Below, in pieces: positions 12,075 through 23,276 of a stretch of 64,000 nucleotides of DNA. The translations under genes and the position numbers were made by a program. Source of the DNA: Cephalotus follicularis (Eukaryota; Streptophyta; Magnoliopsida; Oxalidales; Cephalotaceae); NCBI GenBank assembly GCA_001972305.1, contig BDDD01000375.1:271637-335636 (forward strand), in the 5' to 3' direction. The notes beneath the pieces are model-generated. The model saw nothing but the letters and a program-made list of their open reading frames with translations, made no database searches and was not told the DNA's origin. Positions within the stretch are counted from its first letter, which is position 1; every line of letters begins with the position of its first letter.

Positions 12075-13119
12075 TGTAACGCCCCAGATCCGAGTCTACT
12101 TTATGCTCAAAGCGAACTTCGGGGAGTCGGTGCGTTACGTGGTGGTGAAACCTATTATCCTTTAATAATCCTACTAATTGCTAATATCTATAAATAACTT
12201 GATATACTAAACTTTAAAATTTTATACTCTTATTTAAATCATCATACATCATAACAATTATAGTCAACATCTTACATCTCCACAGGATCTATCAAAAGGC
12301 ATTATACAGCGTAAAACATTAGTTTATAATGTCATAAACTATTACACAAAACTATATTTCGTAACATAATTTCTTCTCGAAATTATCACTTATAAGCTCC
12401 TGCCAAAGCTCGACTTTCCTCGTTCAATCTTTTCCTGGAAAATTTTAGTTGAAAACAAAAACATTGAAAGGAGTGAGCACCAAAATAGCTCAGTAAGAAC
12501 TATCGAAATAAAACATTATTCAAATCCATTTTCTAGTATTTTTCTAAAACCAATACATTTCACATTCATTCATTTCTTTTCTGATCATATCTCATGAATC
12601 AGAATATTTTATAAATACTGAGGGGTTTATAAAATTAATTAACCTTGTTGAACCATTACTTCACCGGGGCATTGTGCACTCCCCGATTACTATCCTTACA
12701 TCACGTGCATGTCTGAGAGCACTCTCCGCTCTTTAACATTAATCTTTTACTAGATTAATCCACCCTGGTTCGCAATCCAGTCGTTGTTCATCTCAGTTTG
12801 TTGCCTTTTCTTATTTCGTAAAAATAATCGTTTCTTGATACGTTGAGTGATCAGCTCAAAGCATTCATAAATAATTTGTACAACATTTTCTAGAATTCAT
12901 ATTTCAAACGGAAATATTTTAAAATGGTAATATATAATTTCGTTAAGAAATTGGCAGCAATTCAACATAGAATTTAAGAATTTACATAAATTTAATATAG
13001 ACATTTACCACGAATATTGGTAGAAATTTGAAATACATGAACGTAATAATTATAAAAGATATATAAAAAATAAGTTATTTAAATATCGAGCATAAAAATT
13101 GCTTAATTGAAATATTAAA

Positions 13120-13330
13120 TTAGAATTAACTTCCTCCACTCAGTCAGACGGATGTACCGATCATGTCGATGGGAAAGTTAAATTAAATTGAGTTGATAAA
13201 TAAACGGTTGCAACGAGCATAAAATTTCTTAATTAAAATATTAACTTCAAATTAACTTCCTCCACTCAGTCAGACGGATATACCGATCATGTCGATGGGA
13301 AAGTTAAATTAAATTGAGATGAATACAAAA
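13120..13330. repeat. Direct repeat of about 127-bp spacing in LTR D
   Basis: A 65-70 bp segment starting AACTTCCTCCACTCAGTCAG occurs at about 13129 and 13254 with few differences. It contains the short sequence GATCATGTCGATGG in each copy. Confidence 0.8.
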
Positions 13331-13650
13331 ATATAATACTTTAAGAGAGTGAGTTGAAATTCCTTACAAAAAAATACTAACATAAAATATATTGACAAAG
13401 TGGCCAGAAATCCTTACTATCATAAAATACTTTTAGAAGAAGACTAGGGATCCTTACCTTGCTTTATCTCCTTCTCTCTTTTCTCCACACTGAAGAAATT
13501 ACTATGCTGAAATCCCAACAAAATTCTCTTTTCTCCTCTTCCCTTCTTTCTCTCTTTCTCTCTTCCTTCTCTTCTTTCTCTTTCTCTCTTCCTTCTCTCA
13601 GTAAACACTCTCTCTCAATTTTTCTACTGATCCTTCTCTCAATTTTACTG

Positions 13651-13662
13651 CTATTTATAAGT
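13651..13662 (-). promoter_or_regulatory. TATA box of solo LTR D
   Basis: Minus strand ACTTATAAATAG, followed about 30 bases downstream by the start of the GA-rich leader. It sets the LTR orientation as minus. Confidence 0.7.
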
Positions 13663-13718
13663 TAAAAAATGCCGCCTCCATTTTCGTCATTTTCTGCCCA
13701 TTTTTACCCCGTCTGAGT

Positions 13719-14035
13719 CAAAGCGTCGACGTTTTCTCTCTAAGCGTCGACGATCACGGGCTTGACCTGAGTTTTTTACCTCTATCCTGACTAAAGCGTT
13801 GACGCTTTCTTCCAAAGCGTCGCCGCTTTTAAGTCTTCGTCCAAGTCAACTGACACACTTGACTTCAAAGCGTCTACATTTACATTTAGAGCGTCGACCA
13901 TTGACCAAAGCGTCGACTCTTTATCCCTAAGCATCGACTGTGTGAGTGCTTTGTCCAATTTACCTTTGCACTGGTTTAAAGCGCAGATAGAAGGGGTCTA
14001 ACCGTCGACCGTTACTACCCAAGCGTCGACGCTTT
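13719..14035. repeat. Palindrome cluster in LTR D (AAGCGTCGACGCTT type)
   Basis: About ten copies or half copies of AAAGCGTCGACGCTTT in 320 bp. A perfect 14-bp palindrome is at 14021-14034. The cluster lies upstream of the TATA box on the minus strand, so in U3. Confidence 0.9.
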
Positions 14036-14172
14036 AACCAGGGAGCGGAACACCCGAACCCCCCGAGCGTAGGGTCACACTACGGGTCCCTTAAACTATT
14101 TACCAATTTACACAATAGAAAACATTTTCCATAATTAATATCTTACATGGAAATTTGAGTCCTTACAAAGGG

Positions 14173-16036
14173 TATCGTGAAAGGTAGAGTTTTCATTCTC
14201 ACTCAGGCAGAGGTTCCAGAGTCTACTTCTGTTGTGGGAGGTACTATATATGTTTACGGCTTTTCTGCTAGAGTGTTGATGGACTCGGGAGCATCGCATT
14301 CTTTTATTGCTTCCCGTTTTGCATCATGTTTAGATGTGTTTCCTGATTGCATGCCTTATGTTCTTGATGTGAGTACACCCACTGGAGGTTCCATGTGTAC
14401 AGATTCGGTGTATAGAGATTGCGATATTTCTATGGCAGGTGCTACGGTGTATGCAGATTTGATTGTGTTGCCCATACATGATTTTGATGTCATCTTGGGT
14501 ATGGACTGGTTATTAGCTTACCGTGCATGCATGGACTGTTACAACAAGACTGTGGATTTTTGCTTACCAGATGGAACTACTGTACAGTTCAAGGGAAACA
14601 AAGGGTTCTCGACACCGATTATATCTTTCATTCGGGCATTGAGGTACCTAGAGAAAGGATGTGAAGGGTTTCTGGCGCATGTGGTTGACAAGAGAAAGGA
14701 AAAGGGTAAGAGCCTGGAGGAAGTTCCGGTTGTCAATGAATTTCCAGATGTGTTTCCTGCAGACTTGGTATCCTTGCCACCGAGGAGGAACATGGAGTTC
14801 GTGATTAACCTAGTACCAGGTACGGCTCGTATCTCTAAGGCGCCTTACCGAATGGCTCCGGCGGAGTTGAGAGAGTTGAAGTTACAGCTACAAGACCTGA
14901 TTGATAAAGGTTTTGTACGGCCCAGTGTTTCTCCATGGGGCGCGCCAGTGTTGTTTGTGAAAAAGAAGGATGGGTCGATGAGGCTTTGCATCGACTATAG
15001 AATGTTGAATAAGGATACTATCAAGAATAAGTATCCTCTTCCACATATTGAAGATTTGTTTGACCAGTTACAAGGGTCAAGGGTGTTTTCTAGACTCGAT
15101 CTGAAGTCGGGTTATCACCAGCTAAGAGTGAAGGAAGGAGATGTATAGAAGACTGCCTTCCGGACTAGGTATGGTCATTATGAGTTCTTGGTAATGCCGT
15201 TTGGTGTCACCAATGCACCGGCAGCGTTTATGTCGTTGATGAATGATGTGTTTCGACCGTACCTGGATCAGTTTGTAGTAGTGTTTATTGATGACATACT
15301 GGTATATTCAAGGGATGAGGAGGAACACGCCTATCATCTGAGATTAGTTTTGCAGATTCTCAGAGAGCATCGGCTGTATGCCAAGTTTGGCAAGTGCGAG
15401 TTTTGGCTCGATCATGTGATTTTTCTTGGTCACATTGTATCTGGAGAGGGTTTGGCTGTGGATCCGTCGAAGACCGAAGTGGTACAAGATTGGCCGCAAC
15501 CAAGGAATGTAACTGAGGTATGCAGTTTTCTTGGTTTGACAGGTTATTATCGGATGTTCATTCAGAGCTTCTCGAGAATAGCTACACCTTTGACGAAACT
15601 TACTCAAAAAAAGACTTTGTTTATCTGGGATGATGAATGTGAAGCCAGTTTTCGTGATCTGAAGGATCGGTTGGTTTTCGCTCCTATTTTGGCGTTACCT
15701 GAAGGTAACGAGGGCTTCGCAGTCTATAGTGATGCTTCGGGTAAGGGATTGGGTTGCGTGTTGATGCAACGAGGCAGAGTGATCGCTTATGCTTCACGGA
15801 AGCTAAAGCCGTACGAGGAGAACTACCAGACGCATGCTCTTGAATTGGCCGCGATCATCTTTGCTCTTCATAAATGGAGACATTACTAATATGGGGCACA
15901 GTTTGAGATTTTCACTGACCACAAGAGCTTGAGGTATCTTTTCTGTCAGGATACACTAAACATGAGACAACGGTGATGGGTAGAGTTCTTTAATGATTAT
16001 GACTGTAGTATTCAGTACCATCCCGGAAAAGCGAAC
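14173..16036 (+). pseudogene. pol: Protease, reverse transcriptase and RNase H of element A, broken
   Basis: Part of the pol polyprotein. The protease carries the aspartic motif [10 protein letters not shown] (residues 34-43 of the ORF at 14177-15148). RT follows with [10 protein letters not shown] and, after an in-frame TAG at 15146-15148, [10 protein letters not shown] containing the catalytic Asp pair (15188-15889). RNase H reads [10 protein letters not shown] and [10 protein letters not shown]. Further stops are TAA at 15887-15889 (HY*YG) and TGA near 15975 (RQ-R-WVE). The sequence otherwise follows the chromovirus order. The two TAG/TGA stops fit single C-to-T changes. It could not give a working enzyme as it stands. 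Confidence 0.9.
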
Positions 16037-17506
16037 GTGGTCGCTGATTCTTTAAGCCGTAAGGCTATGGTTGCTAACACGATGATATCTCAGTTGAAGA
16101 TGTTAGAGGACTTCCAAAAGTGGTCTCCGTTTAATCAGTCACCGGGGATCTTTGTGGCCGACATGCGAGTGCACCCTGTGTTACTGGATCACATCAGGGA
16201 TGCACAACCGCACGATCCGGAGTTGCAACGAATTCGGGAGAACCTGGACTCGGAATCCAATTTTCGAGTACATGCTGAAGGTCTTCTGAGATATCGGGGA
16301 CGTGTGTATCTCCCAGATGAACCAGGGTTAAAGAATGAGTTACTTCGCAGGGCTCATAAGTCTCTGTACAGTATTCATCCTGGTAGCACTAAAATGTATC
16401 AAGATATGAAGAAGACTTACTGGTGGCCTGGCATGAAACGAGAGATCGCCGAGTATGTGGCAAGGTGTTTAACTTGCCAGACAGTCAAGGCTGAGTTGAA
16501 ATTGAACCCTCCAGCTTTCACAGGGGACCCTGATACTGTTGTCGCAGAAATATGGATGATGCAAATGGAGAAGATCTTCACAGTTTTGCGATGTTCAGAC
16601 TCCAAGAAGGTTCTCTTTGCTACCTATATGCTCCAAGGTGAAGCTGAACATTGGTGGAGGATGGTTGCCACCTCTTGGGAACAATCAGGAACCTCTCATT
16701 CCTGGGAATCCTTTGAAACGGAGTTCAATGAGAAATATTTTCCTGAGGTTGAGCTTGACAAAAGAGAAGTCAAATTCGTTAACCTAACTCAAGGTGACAT
16801 GACAGTGGCTCGGTATGAGGCCAAATTCATTGAATTATCCAGAATAGCTCCTCACATGGTTAACACTGAAACCAGGAAGGCCAAGAGATTTCTCAGAGGG
16901 CTAAGGCCCAATATCAGACAGAAGCTTGTGCCCCTACATCTGAGATCTGTATTTGAGCTATCTTGTAGAGCCAGGGAGGTTGAAGCATTAACAGAAGAAC
17001 TGCGTGATCTGAGGATCCGGTCAGATGGTAGCATACGAGCTCCAACAGAATGGCAGGCAGGAAAGAGCTCTGGGAATAGTAATAAATCCCCAAGGTCTGG
17101 TAATGATAGCCTGAGACAAAGTAGGTCACCTCAAGGTTTTGATGATCCATCCAATCCCTCAGACCGAGGAGGTCAGACTCGAGGTGCACAACAGGCGCAA
17201 AGAGGTCATGGATCTCGGATGAGATACCAGAGAAGGTTAACACAAGGAGGTCGTTATGTAATTTCTAGTGGCAATGATCAAGTTTCTGTTGGCCCGTGCA
17301 TGCATTGTCAACTCACTAATCATGCCTCCGAGGATTGTTGGTGGAGAACCGGCAAGTGCATAATTTGTGGTGCTGTAGATCACATTGCAAGAGACTGTCC
17401 CTATGACAAGTTTGGTCGACCTAGTACCAGTTCACCTCCGACAGTGAAGGGTGATCGTGGTAAACAACCTATGGGATCGACACCTTCAACACAAGACAGA
17501 GCTTAA
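16037..17506 (+). CDS. Fusion ORF: integrase zinc finger joined in frame to a second gag
   Basis: 489 codons without a stop. Residues 1-153 are the end of RNase H and the integrase HHCC zinc finger of family A (H107, H114, C144, C147). The sequence switches after KAE at residue 153 (about 16496): where element C goes on with HQRPAGLL into the integrase core, this reads LKLNPPAFTGDP, a gag start. Residues 154-489 are a nearly complete gag with the GEAEHWW motif, AKRFLRGLRP, and two CCHC knuckles (421-434 and 441-454). It lacks the integrase DDE core. The likely origin is template switching or recombination between two gypsy genomes. Whether any protein is made is unknown; the upstream frame is broken, so translation would have to start at an internal ATG such as 16037. 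Confidence 0.8.
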   Translation: MVADSLSRKAMVANTMISQLKMLEDFQKWSPFNQSPGIFVADMRVHPVLLDHIRDAQPHDPELQRIRENLDSESNFRVHAEGLLRYRGRVYLPDEPGLKNELLRRAHKSLYSIHPGSTKMYQDMKKTYWWPGMKREIAEYVARCLTCQTVKAELKLNPPAFTGDPDTVVAEIWMMQMEKIFTVLRCSDSKKVLFATYMLQGEAEHWWRMVATSWEQSGTSHSWESFETEFNEKYFPEVELDKREVKFVNLTQGDMTVARYEAKFIELSRIAPHMVNTETRKAKRFLRGLRPNIRQKLVPLHLRSVFELSCRAREVEALTEELRDLRIRSDGSIRAPTEWQAGKSSGNSNKSPRSGNDSLRQSRSPQGFDDPSNPSDRGGQTRGAQQAQRGHGSRMRYQRRLTQGGRYVISSGNDQVSVGPCMHCQLTNHASEDCWWRTGKCIICGAVDHIARDCPYDKFGRPSTSSPPTVKGDRGKQPMGSTPSTQDRA

Positions 17507-17782
17507 GCCATTTATCAGAGTGGCACAACATAAGTATAGTGATCATTTGATAATCATGTTTGTAACCCCACGCTCTTTGAAGCTATTCAATTGATGTAAT
17601 GCTCTATAATTTTATAAATAATTGATGAATAAAGAAGTGTGGGGATATGTGATGTTGTGTATTGATAAGCCAATGTAGGCTAAAGTAATGAATGGACCAT
17701 CATCGAACCATATCAGCTATTAGATAGTATTGGATATCGAATCATTATCGGACCCGGACCTTCGAGGGACTGGGATTGCATC
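17507..17782 (+). other. Unassigned stretch after the fusion ORF
   Basis: AT-rich, no coding signal. It holds AATAAA-like sequence at about 17626. Family B protease to integrase should follow gag B, so a large deletion or a derived spacer is implied. Confidence 0.4.
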
Positions 17783-18020
17783 ATATCGGACTGGAACCTA
17801 TGAGGGACTAGTATATCAGACTGGGACCTAAGAGGGACTAGTATATCAGACTGGGACCTAAGAGGGACTAGTATATCGGACTGGGACCTACGAGGGACTA
17901 GTATATCGGATTGGGACCTACGAGGGACTAGTATATCAGAGTGGGACCTAAGAGGGACTATTATATCAGACTGGGACCTACGAGGGACTAGTATATCGGA
18001 CTAGGACCTTCGAGAACTGG
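17783..18020 (+). repeat. Array of eight 30-bp tandem repeats
   Basis: Unit TATATCRGACTGGGACCTAM followed by GAGGGACTAG, about eight copies with one to four changes each. Period is exactly 30 bp. No spacers between units. Confidence 0.9.
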
Positions 18021-18149
18021 GGTTGCATCATTATCGGACTAGGTCATTCAAGGGTCTAGGGCTGAATTCATAGCGGAATGAGACCTACGAGAGATTTGAC
18101 AATTCGAGTATCAACAATGGAATCACGGGCTAAAGCAAACAGCTTGGAG

Positions 18150-18192
18150 CGTGAGGATGAAATGAAGACCTTGTACCCTCTCATGTTCTAAC
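18150..18192 (+). pseudogene. Tail of gypsy pol, remnant
   Basis: Reads EREDEMKTLYPLMF and stops at about 18190, as at the end of chromovirus pol (compare EREDDMRETYPFLF at 35670-35718). It is all that remains of the pol of family B. Confidence 0.7.
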
Positions 18193-18220
18193 CGTAAGTA
18201 AATCTAGGGACGAGATTTCT

Positions 18221-18235
18221 CTAAGGAGGGGAGGA
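18221..18235 (+). other. Polypurine tract before LTR B
   Basis: AAGGAGGGGAGGA directly before TGTAGCACCCCG at 18236. Confidence 0.9.
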
Positions 18236-18520
18236 TGTAGCACCCCGAATATTATTATAATAATTGTGTGGATAATTGTTGTCAATTGTGGTTAGTGTAT
18301 CACCGCAATAAAACCCAATAAAGGCCCGAAGCAATAAAATATATTACGTGTTAAAGCCCGTAATTATAAGGCCCAATAATTATATTGCTATCGTGTTTAT
18401 TAAATTGGGCGTTGCGAGTATTGATGTTATATGCGGAACATCTGAGACCTTATCCTTATTATTAAAGGAGAAGGTACATTATTGAGTGGAAGCAAATAAA
18501 ATAAGAAATCGTAGCTTTTA

Positions 18521-18530
18521 ATATATAAGT
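18521..18530 (+). promoter_or_regulatory. TATA box of LTR B
   Basis: ATATATAAGT about 20 bases before the GA-rich leader. Confidence 0.65.
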
Positions 18531-19019
18531 CATTTGTACACGTGAAGAGAAAAGAAGAAAAGAGAAAAGAAAGGAGAAAAGGAGAGAAGGCAGCGGGAGA
18601 AGGAAGAAGAGAAAGAGTAGAAGAGAAGAAGAATGACAAAAGAAGAAGAAAAGAGGAAGAGAGAAGAAGAAGAGAGATCCAGCGGGAGAGGAGAGATGAT
18701 GCACTCTCCGTCCTCATTTCATCTTCTCTCCTACTGGGCTCGATGAAGGCAGCAGCGGTGAGCAGTTGAAGCTGAGAAGGAGAAGTCAGTGGCGCAAAAG
18801 GAAGAGTTCTGCGGAGGAGGAAGGATCTGTGCTTGTAGCAGATTGTAAGTGAAGTGGAGGCTAATGGGTCGTCGATTGTAGCAGGAATTCCTAACTGGCG
18901 CAAGACCACCAAATCCGTAACTCAGCCACCAAAATTCCAGGTACAATATACGATTACACATGCTTTGAAATGGGTAATGTTTGGCTTTGACGATGTTCGT
19001 CGAATCCCCTGCCATGGTC

Positions 19020-19510
19020 AAAACCGTCGACGCTTCTGGTTAAGCGTCAATGCTTTGACAGTGTACTATCGATTCCTAGACAGTGCACTGTCGATGCTTT
19101 GAACGCATATGTCGACGTTTTGTGTTGGTCCAGTTGACACTCTGTGTGGCCTGTTGGTGCCCTGCTCAAACAGTCACCGCTTTGACCTAGCTGCCGACGC
19201 CCCAGGAGAATAGTCGACATCTTGAGAGTGACCAGTTGACGTGTGAGAGTGAAGTCGACGCTTGAGAAAGAGTTGTGGGTGTCAAGGCAACCAGGCGGTG
19301 CCTTGTGGTTGAACCAGTTGATGCGTATGTGATTCTTCACATTCTATGCACTAGCTAGCGCAAGACATCGACGCAAACACATCGTATATCGACGCACTGT
19401 AAGGCAATACAACGATAATGTTGACGCCTAAACCTGATATCTGCTAAAGCTTAGCGCGAGCACGTCAACACCTAGAATGACAGAACTGATGCCAATGAAT
19501 ATGGTGGCGA
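19020..19510. repeat. Palindrome cluster in LTR B (GCGTCGACGCTT type, decayed)
   Basis: Many variants: CCGTCGACGCTT, AAGCGTCAATGCTTT, ATGTCGACGTTT, AAGTCGACGCTT. It lies downstream of the TATA box, in the transcribed leader. Short repeats of ATCGTATCGTT type follow at 19930-20090. Confidence 0.8.
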
Positions 19511-20932
19511 TGCCTAAGGCATGGTGTTGATGCAGGAAGCCATGCTCCAGTAGAAATGCCCTATTTTTATGTGGTTTTGGATTCTGATTGAAACCAGGTT
19601 AGTGTTTAAGCCTCAAATTTGTGCCTAGACTACCGAATAGGCTATTCACAAGGCTGCCAAGCAGCCTAGTCTGGCCAGAAGGCTGACCTCAAGAAGGCAG
19701 ATATTCTGAAATACTATGAGAGGCTTCAAGTGAAATGGCAATGAGGGCTTTGAAATCCGAAATGGTTAAACGATCGATTGAGTGGATCGTTATCGATCGA
19801 ATAGTGATCAAATGGGCCGCTATCGAGTGGATAGGTGATCAATCGAATGGGCCGAAAGGCATAAGTGTTGTTCGGGTGGTTTCCGTATCGAATAGTGGTT
19901 GATCGAGATAGTATATGGATGGTTGGCTAGTGTATCGTCATAGATCATATTGTTATCGCTAAAGATCGTTTCGTATCATATGGATCATATCGTTATCATC
20001 ATAGATTGTATAGTATCGCTTTCGATTGCATTGTATCGTAGGGATCGTATCGTATTGTTATCATTATAGATTGTGTAGTATCGTTACTGATCATTATCGA
20101 TTCAGAATGGAATGGTAAGCAGTTAACTACTTATATATGTTGGTATGCGACAGTATATATATGTAGTCAACCTCTAGATTCCTAGTAGAATTCCTAAGGG
20201 TATGGAATGGTATAGTTATAATTATGAGTTGTTGAACATTTATGATTTATGTTGTATCATTTGACATTCTTGTATATCATGCATCTTCATGACACATATA
20301 TATATACCTACCTCACTCTACATATTTCACTGCATATGTATATTGTACACAGCCATAGGCTGCTGACTCATTGCATTGTAATGTAATGAGTCGGTTTGGA
20401 TCTAGGTAGCGCACAGCACTGGCCAGCCAGGTTAATCGCAGGGTAATGATTTATCGTATCCGGCCTACCCTTTTATAAATGTAGTTTGTAAGTGAACAAT
20501 GTTGTATAAGATTTGCTTTTGATTATTATCTGACCTACCAGCTTGTGTCAGAGAATAAGTTATACATGTGTGTTGATGTATAGGATATAGGCAGATCATT
20601 TGAGATATTCTGCTGGTTCGTCCTTCGGGAGTGTGGTTATATATAAATTGTGTTTTCTTTACATGGGGCATAGGTCCGATAAACGGATACTACATGCCCG
20701 GTTTTCGGGAAATCTTAAGAGTATGATTCTAATGGGTATCCACGCTGGATTGATATATTAATTGATGTTTCCACTGACATGATATTGAATATTTCGCTGT
20801 TTCATTTGATTGATTTAAAGTTTTAAATTTATAGCACTTTTTGGAGTATGATTTATATGACTGAATGGCTGAATGGAAGTAATCTCATGCGTCGGATCGT
20901 GGGGTTTTACCCTCACGGTTTGGGGCGTGACA

Positions 20933-21225
20933 TTAATTCTATTAGAAGTTACAAGTTCTTCTATCAATAAATAATTAAAATGTTGTTTCACTAAACAAAG
21001 AAGCCAATGGGCCTTAATTGGGCTTAATCCTTGACCCAATTAGTAATGTAATGTTGGCCTGACCCAGTAAACGTTTTGACCATGAAAATGTGTGTTGAGT
21101 TGAACACTTCTATATACATATGGGTGAACAATACTACATTGAATATGAATATGAGCATGTAGAGACTAGCTTTGTCCGTACGTAAATATTCAATATTGAA
21201 CATTAAAATATATTTTTGGTATATA

Positions 21226-21288
<63 letters not shown>

Positions 21289-21469
21289 TATTTAACTTAG
21301 GTGCATAGTCATTATAATTAGGTTATTTGTGATTAATAATTTGTAAATTCAATCGTTGGATTTTGATGTTTTATACGTTAGATTATGCATACAAATTTTG
21401 AATGTTCTATAATTTACTTATGTACAATAAAAGATTATCATATTTAATAGAAAACTTACAGATATCCGA
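20933..21469. other. Unassigned AT-rich sequence with AT microsatellite
   Basis: No coding signal. A TA-dinucleotide run lies at about 21219-21289. The part after 21300 (GTTGGATTTTGATGTTTTAT and neighbours) has the look of a small DNA-transposon derivative, but no terminal repeats can be seen because the assembly gap follows. Confidence 0.4.
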
Positions 21470-21865
21470 NNNNNNNNNNNNNNNNNNNNNNNNNNNNNNN
21501 NNNNNNNNNNNNNNNNNNNNNNNNNNNNNNNNNNNNNNNNNNNNNNNNNNNNNNNNNNNNNNNNNNNNNNNNNNNNNNNNNNNNNNNNNNNNNNNNNNNN
21601 NNNNNNNNNNNNNNNNNNNNNNNNNNNNNNNNNNNNNNNNNNNNNNNNNNNNNNNNNNNNNNNNNNNNNNNNNNNNNNNNNNNNNNNNNNNNNNNNNNNN
21701 NNNNNNNNNNNNNNNNNNNNNNNNNNNNNNNNNNNNNNNNNNNNNNNNNNNNNNNNNNNNNNNNNNNNNNNNNNNNNNNNNNNNNNNNNNNNNNNNNNNN
21801 NNNNNNNNNNNNNNNNNNNNNNNNNNNNNNNNNNNNNNNNNNNNNNNNNNNNNNNNNNNNNNNNN
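21470..21865. other. Assembly gap
   Basis: 396 N, bordered on the right by a TA run and shortly preceded by another. Likely a collapsed or unsequenced AT microsatellite region. Frames crossing it are meaningless. Confidence 1.
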
Positions 21866-21968
21866 TATATATATATATTGAAAATGAGAACAATTCTCCC
21901 ATAAAGGCTATTTCAAAAATCATGGCATGTGATTTTAATTTATGAATCCAATTATTGAATTTGATAAT

Positions 21969-22720
21969 TGTTGATGTAGAAATTCGGATCTTTAATCAAC
22001 ACAACAACTGGTTATTAAAATATTCTCTTACTTGGCTAAGACAAACAGAAGACAGAAAATGGGTTGGAGGTAGACTCTGAGGAACCCTCCGATGCTAAAG
22101 TCAATATAGGAGGAAAACTTATGTGTAACGCTCAAGAAAAAATATGTATTGCTCAGAAGTTTCATAATTCAACCCTGGACATTGTGAATGAAGGTCATAT
22201 TTATAGTAGACAAGGCAGGGCTATCTGTATGGATTAGGACACTTTCCCTTTTCAAGAGTGCTAGGAGTATCATGCCTCCTTCATCTTAGGGTTTTGGCAT
22301 TATCAAGTGCTAGGAGGATCATGCCTCTTTCATCTTAGAGTTTCCGCGTTACCAAGAATTATGGATGACTCTTCCTAAGATACCTGTCCATAATTAATGT
22401 GATTTAATATAGCCAGGATATTCCCCATTAATATCTTATTTGTCCTTGTGACACATTATGGCTGGTCTGAAATATTTCTCATGTCATATGCCCCCTACTT
22501 TCCAAACTCTTAAGCTCATTGGTCAGAGGTGGAAAGTATTGCAGAGGTGTGGACGTTATCGTGATGGTCCTCTGAGTAAGAGGTTGAGATACTTATCTTC
22601 ACTTGAACTCTATAGAGCCATGTTAGACTTGAGTTCGTCAAGACTTTCTCTGGCAAAGTCTATAGTTCCTTTGTTACACAGATGAATAAGCAGAGATGAT
22701 AATTGATCTCTCAAACATAC
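21969..22720 (-). repeat. 3' LTR of the Tat element
   Basis: Minus-strand LTR ending ...CTACATCAACA at 21969. TATA box on the minus strand at 22209-22196. The segment TGACTTTAGCATCGGAGGG (minus, about 22106-22088) is typical of Tat LTR leaders. The outer edge near 22720 is approximate; a run of T at 22722-22731 could be the complement of a polypurine tract. Confidence 0.65.
22196..22209 (-). promoter_or_regulatory. TATA box of the Tat 3' LTR
   Basis: Minus strand CTACTATAAATATG. Confidence 0.65.
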
Positions 22721-23276
22721 CAATTTTTTTTAAAATAAGTTATGCAGTGAAGGTCCGAACTTGCCCTTTGTCAGAGGTTAAAGCAGTAGAGAAGAGACCG
22801 GTGTCTTGCATGAAGTCTGCTCTTTTTATTTTGTATAGAAGGAAATTGGTAGAGCTGTAGAGCAGGTCTTATGCGGGGTCTGTGTCTCTGAATACGATAT
22901 CTTCATAGTACAAAATAGGCTAATGAAGAGAAAGACATGTGGCAGTTTCACTTGTAACACTACGAATTTGAGAAGGCATGTGTTTTCAACCGTATATTCA
23001 ATGAGATACAACTATTGAATCTGGTCAATTATTTTTTGGGTTAAATACTCCAAAAATGAAACGCCATTTTCACTTTCACATTTGCTTCAAAGATTTTTGC
23101 CTTCTTGCCTTCGTTTGTTCATCTTCACTTACCCGAGGAATCTTCAGAGCCTTCAATTTGGTTCAAACGCTTCTTCTCATATTCAAATTTTGGGCTATCA
23201 GTCTTCCATTTCTTTCTTCAGACCTCAGGATCTCTCCCCATAAGGAAAATCTTTTCTCGTCTATTAGAGACTGGAA
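22721..23276. other. Tat sequence between 3' LTR and the antisense ORF
   Basis: No gene supported. Short plus-strand frames at 23056-23314 are probably leader of the antisense transcript: CT-rich, with an upstream ATG at 23056. Confidence 0.5.

Larger units (their letters stand above)
12075..14167 (-). mobile_element. Solo LTR, family D
   Basis: 2093 bp with ends TGTAACGCCCC and CCTTACA, flanked by the direct 5-bp duplication AAGGG (12070-12074 and 14168-14172). No internal domain, so this is a solo LTR left by recombination between two LTRs. On the minus strand it shows a TATA box (ACTTATAAATAG, 13662-13651), a CT-rich leader on the plus strand (13460-13620) and the donor GCAAG/GTAAGG at 13462-13453. 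The plus-strand ORF at 13459-13665 is only the antisense of that leader. Confidence 0.95.
8491..20932 (+). mobile_element. Chimeric gypsy (chromovirus, Del/Tekay-like) element A/B
   Basis: Order on the plus strand: LTR A (8491-10782), primer site, gag, protease, RT, RNase H and the integrase zinc finger of family A, then a second gag (family B), a 30-bp repeat array, a pol tail, a polypurine tract and LTR B (18236-20932). The LTRs at the two ends are unrelated in sequence and length (2292 and 2697 bp). Flanking pentamers AATAT and TTAAT do not match. Together these show a recombinant of two elements rather than one insertion. All coding parts except the fusion ORF at 16037-17506 carry stops or shifts. 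Confidence 0.8.
18236..20932 (+). repeat. 3' LTR, family B
   Basis: 2697 bp, TGTAGCACCCCG...GGGGCGTGACA. TATA box TATATAAG at 18522-18529, GA-rich leader 18541-18690, donor-like TTCCAG/GTACAA at 18935-18946, palindrome cluster 19020-19510. It shares no obvious sequence with LTR A at the other end. Two minus-strand ORFs at 18427-18912 are the antisense of the GA-rich leader and are not genes. Confidence 0.85.

Noticed and set aside
17783..18020. CRISPR-like array
   Set aside because: Units are contiguous 30-mers without spacers, in a plant retroelement.
18427..18912. 161-codon Leu/Ser-rich minus-strand ORF
   Set aside because: Antisense of the GA-rich leader of LTR B; composition artefact.
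21402..21923. ORFs of about 155 codons on both strands
   Set aside because: They run across the N gap, so most residues are unknown.
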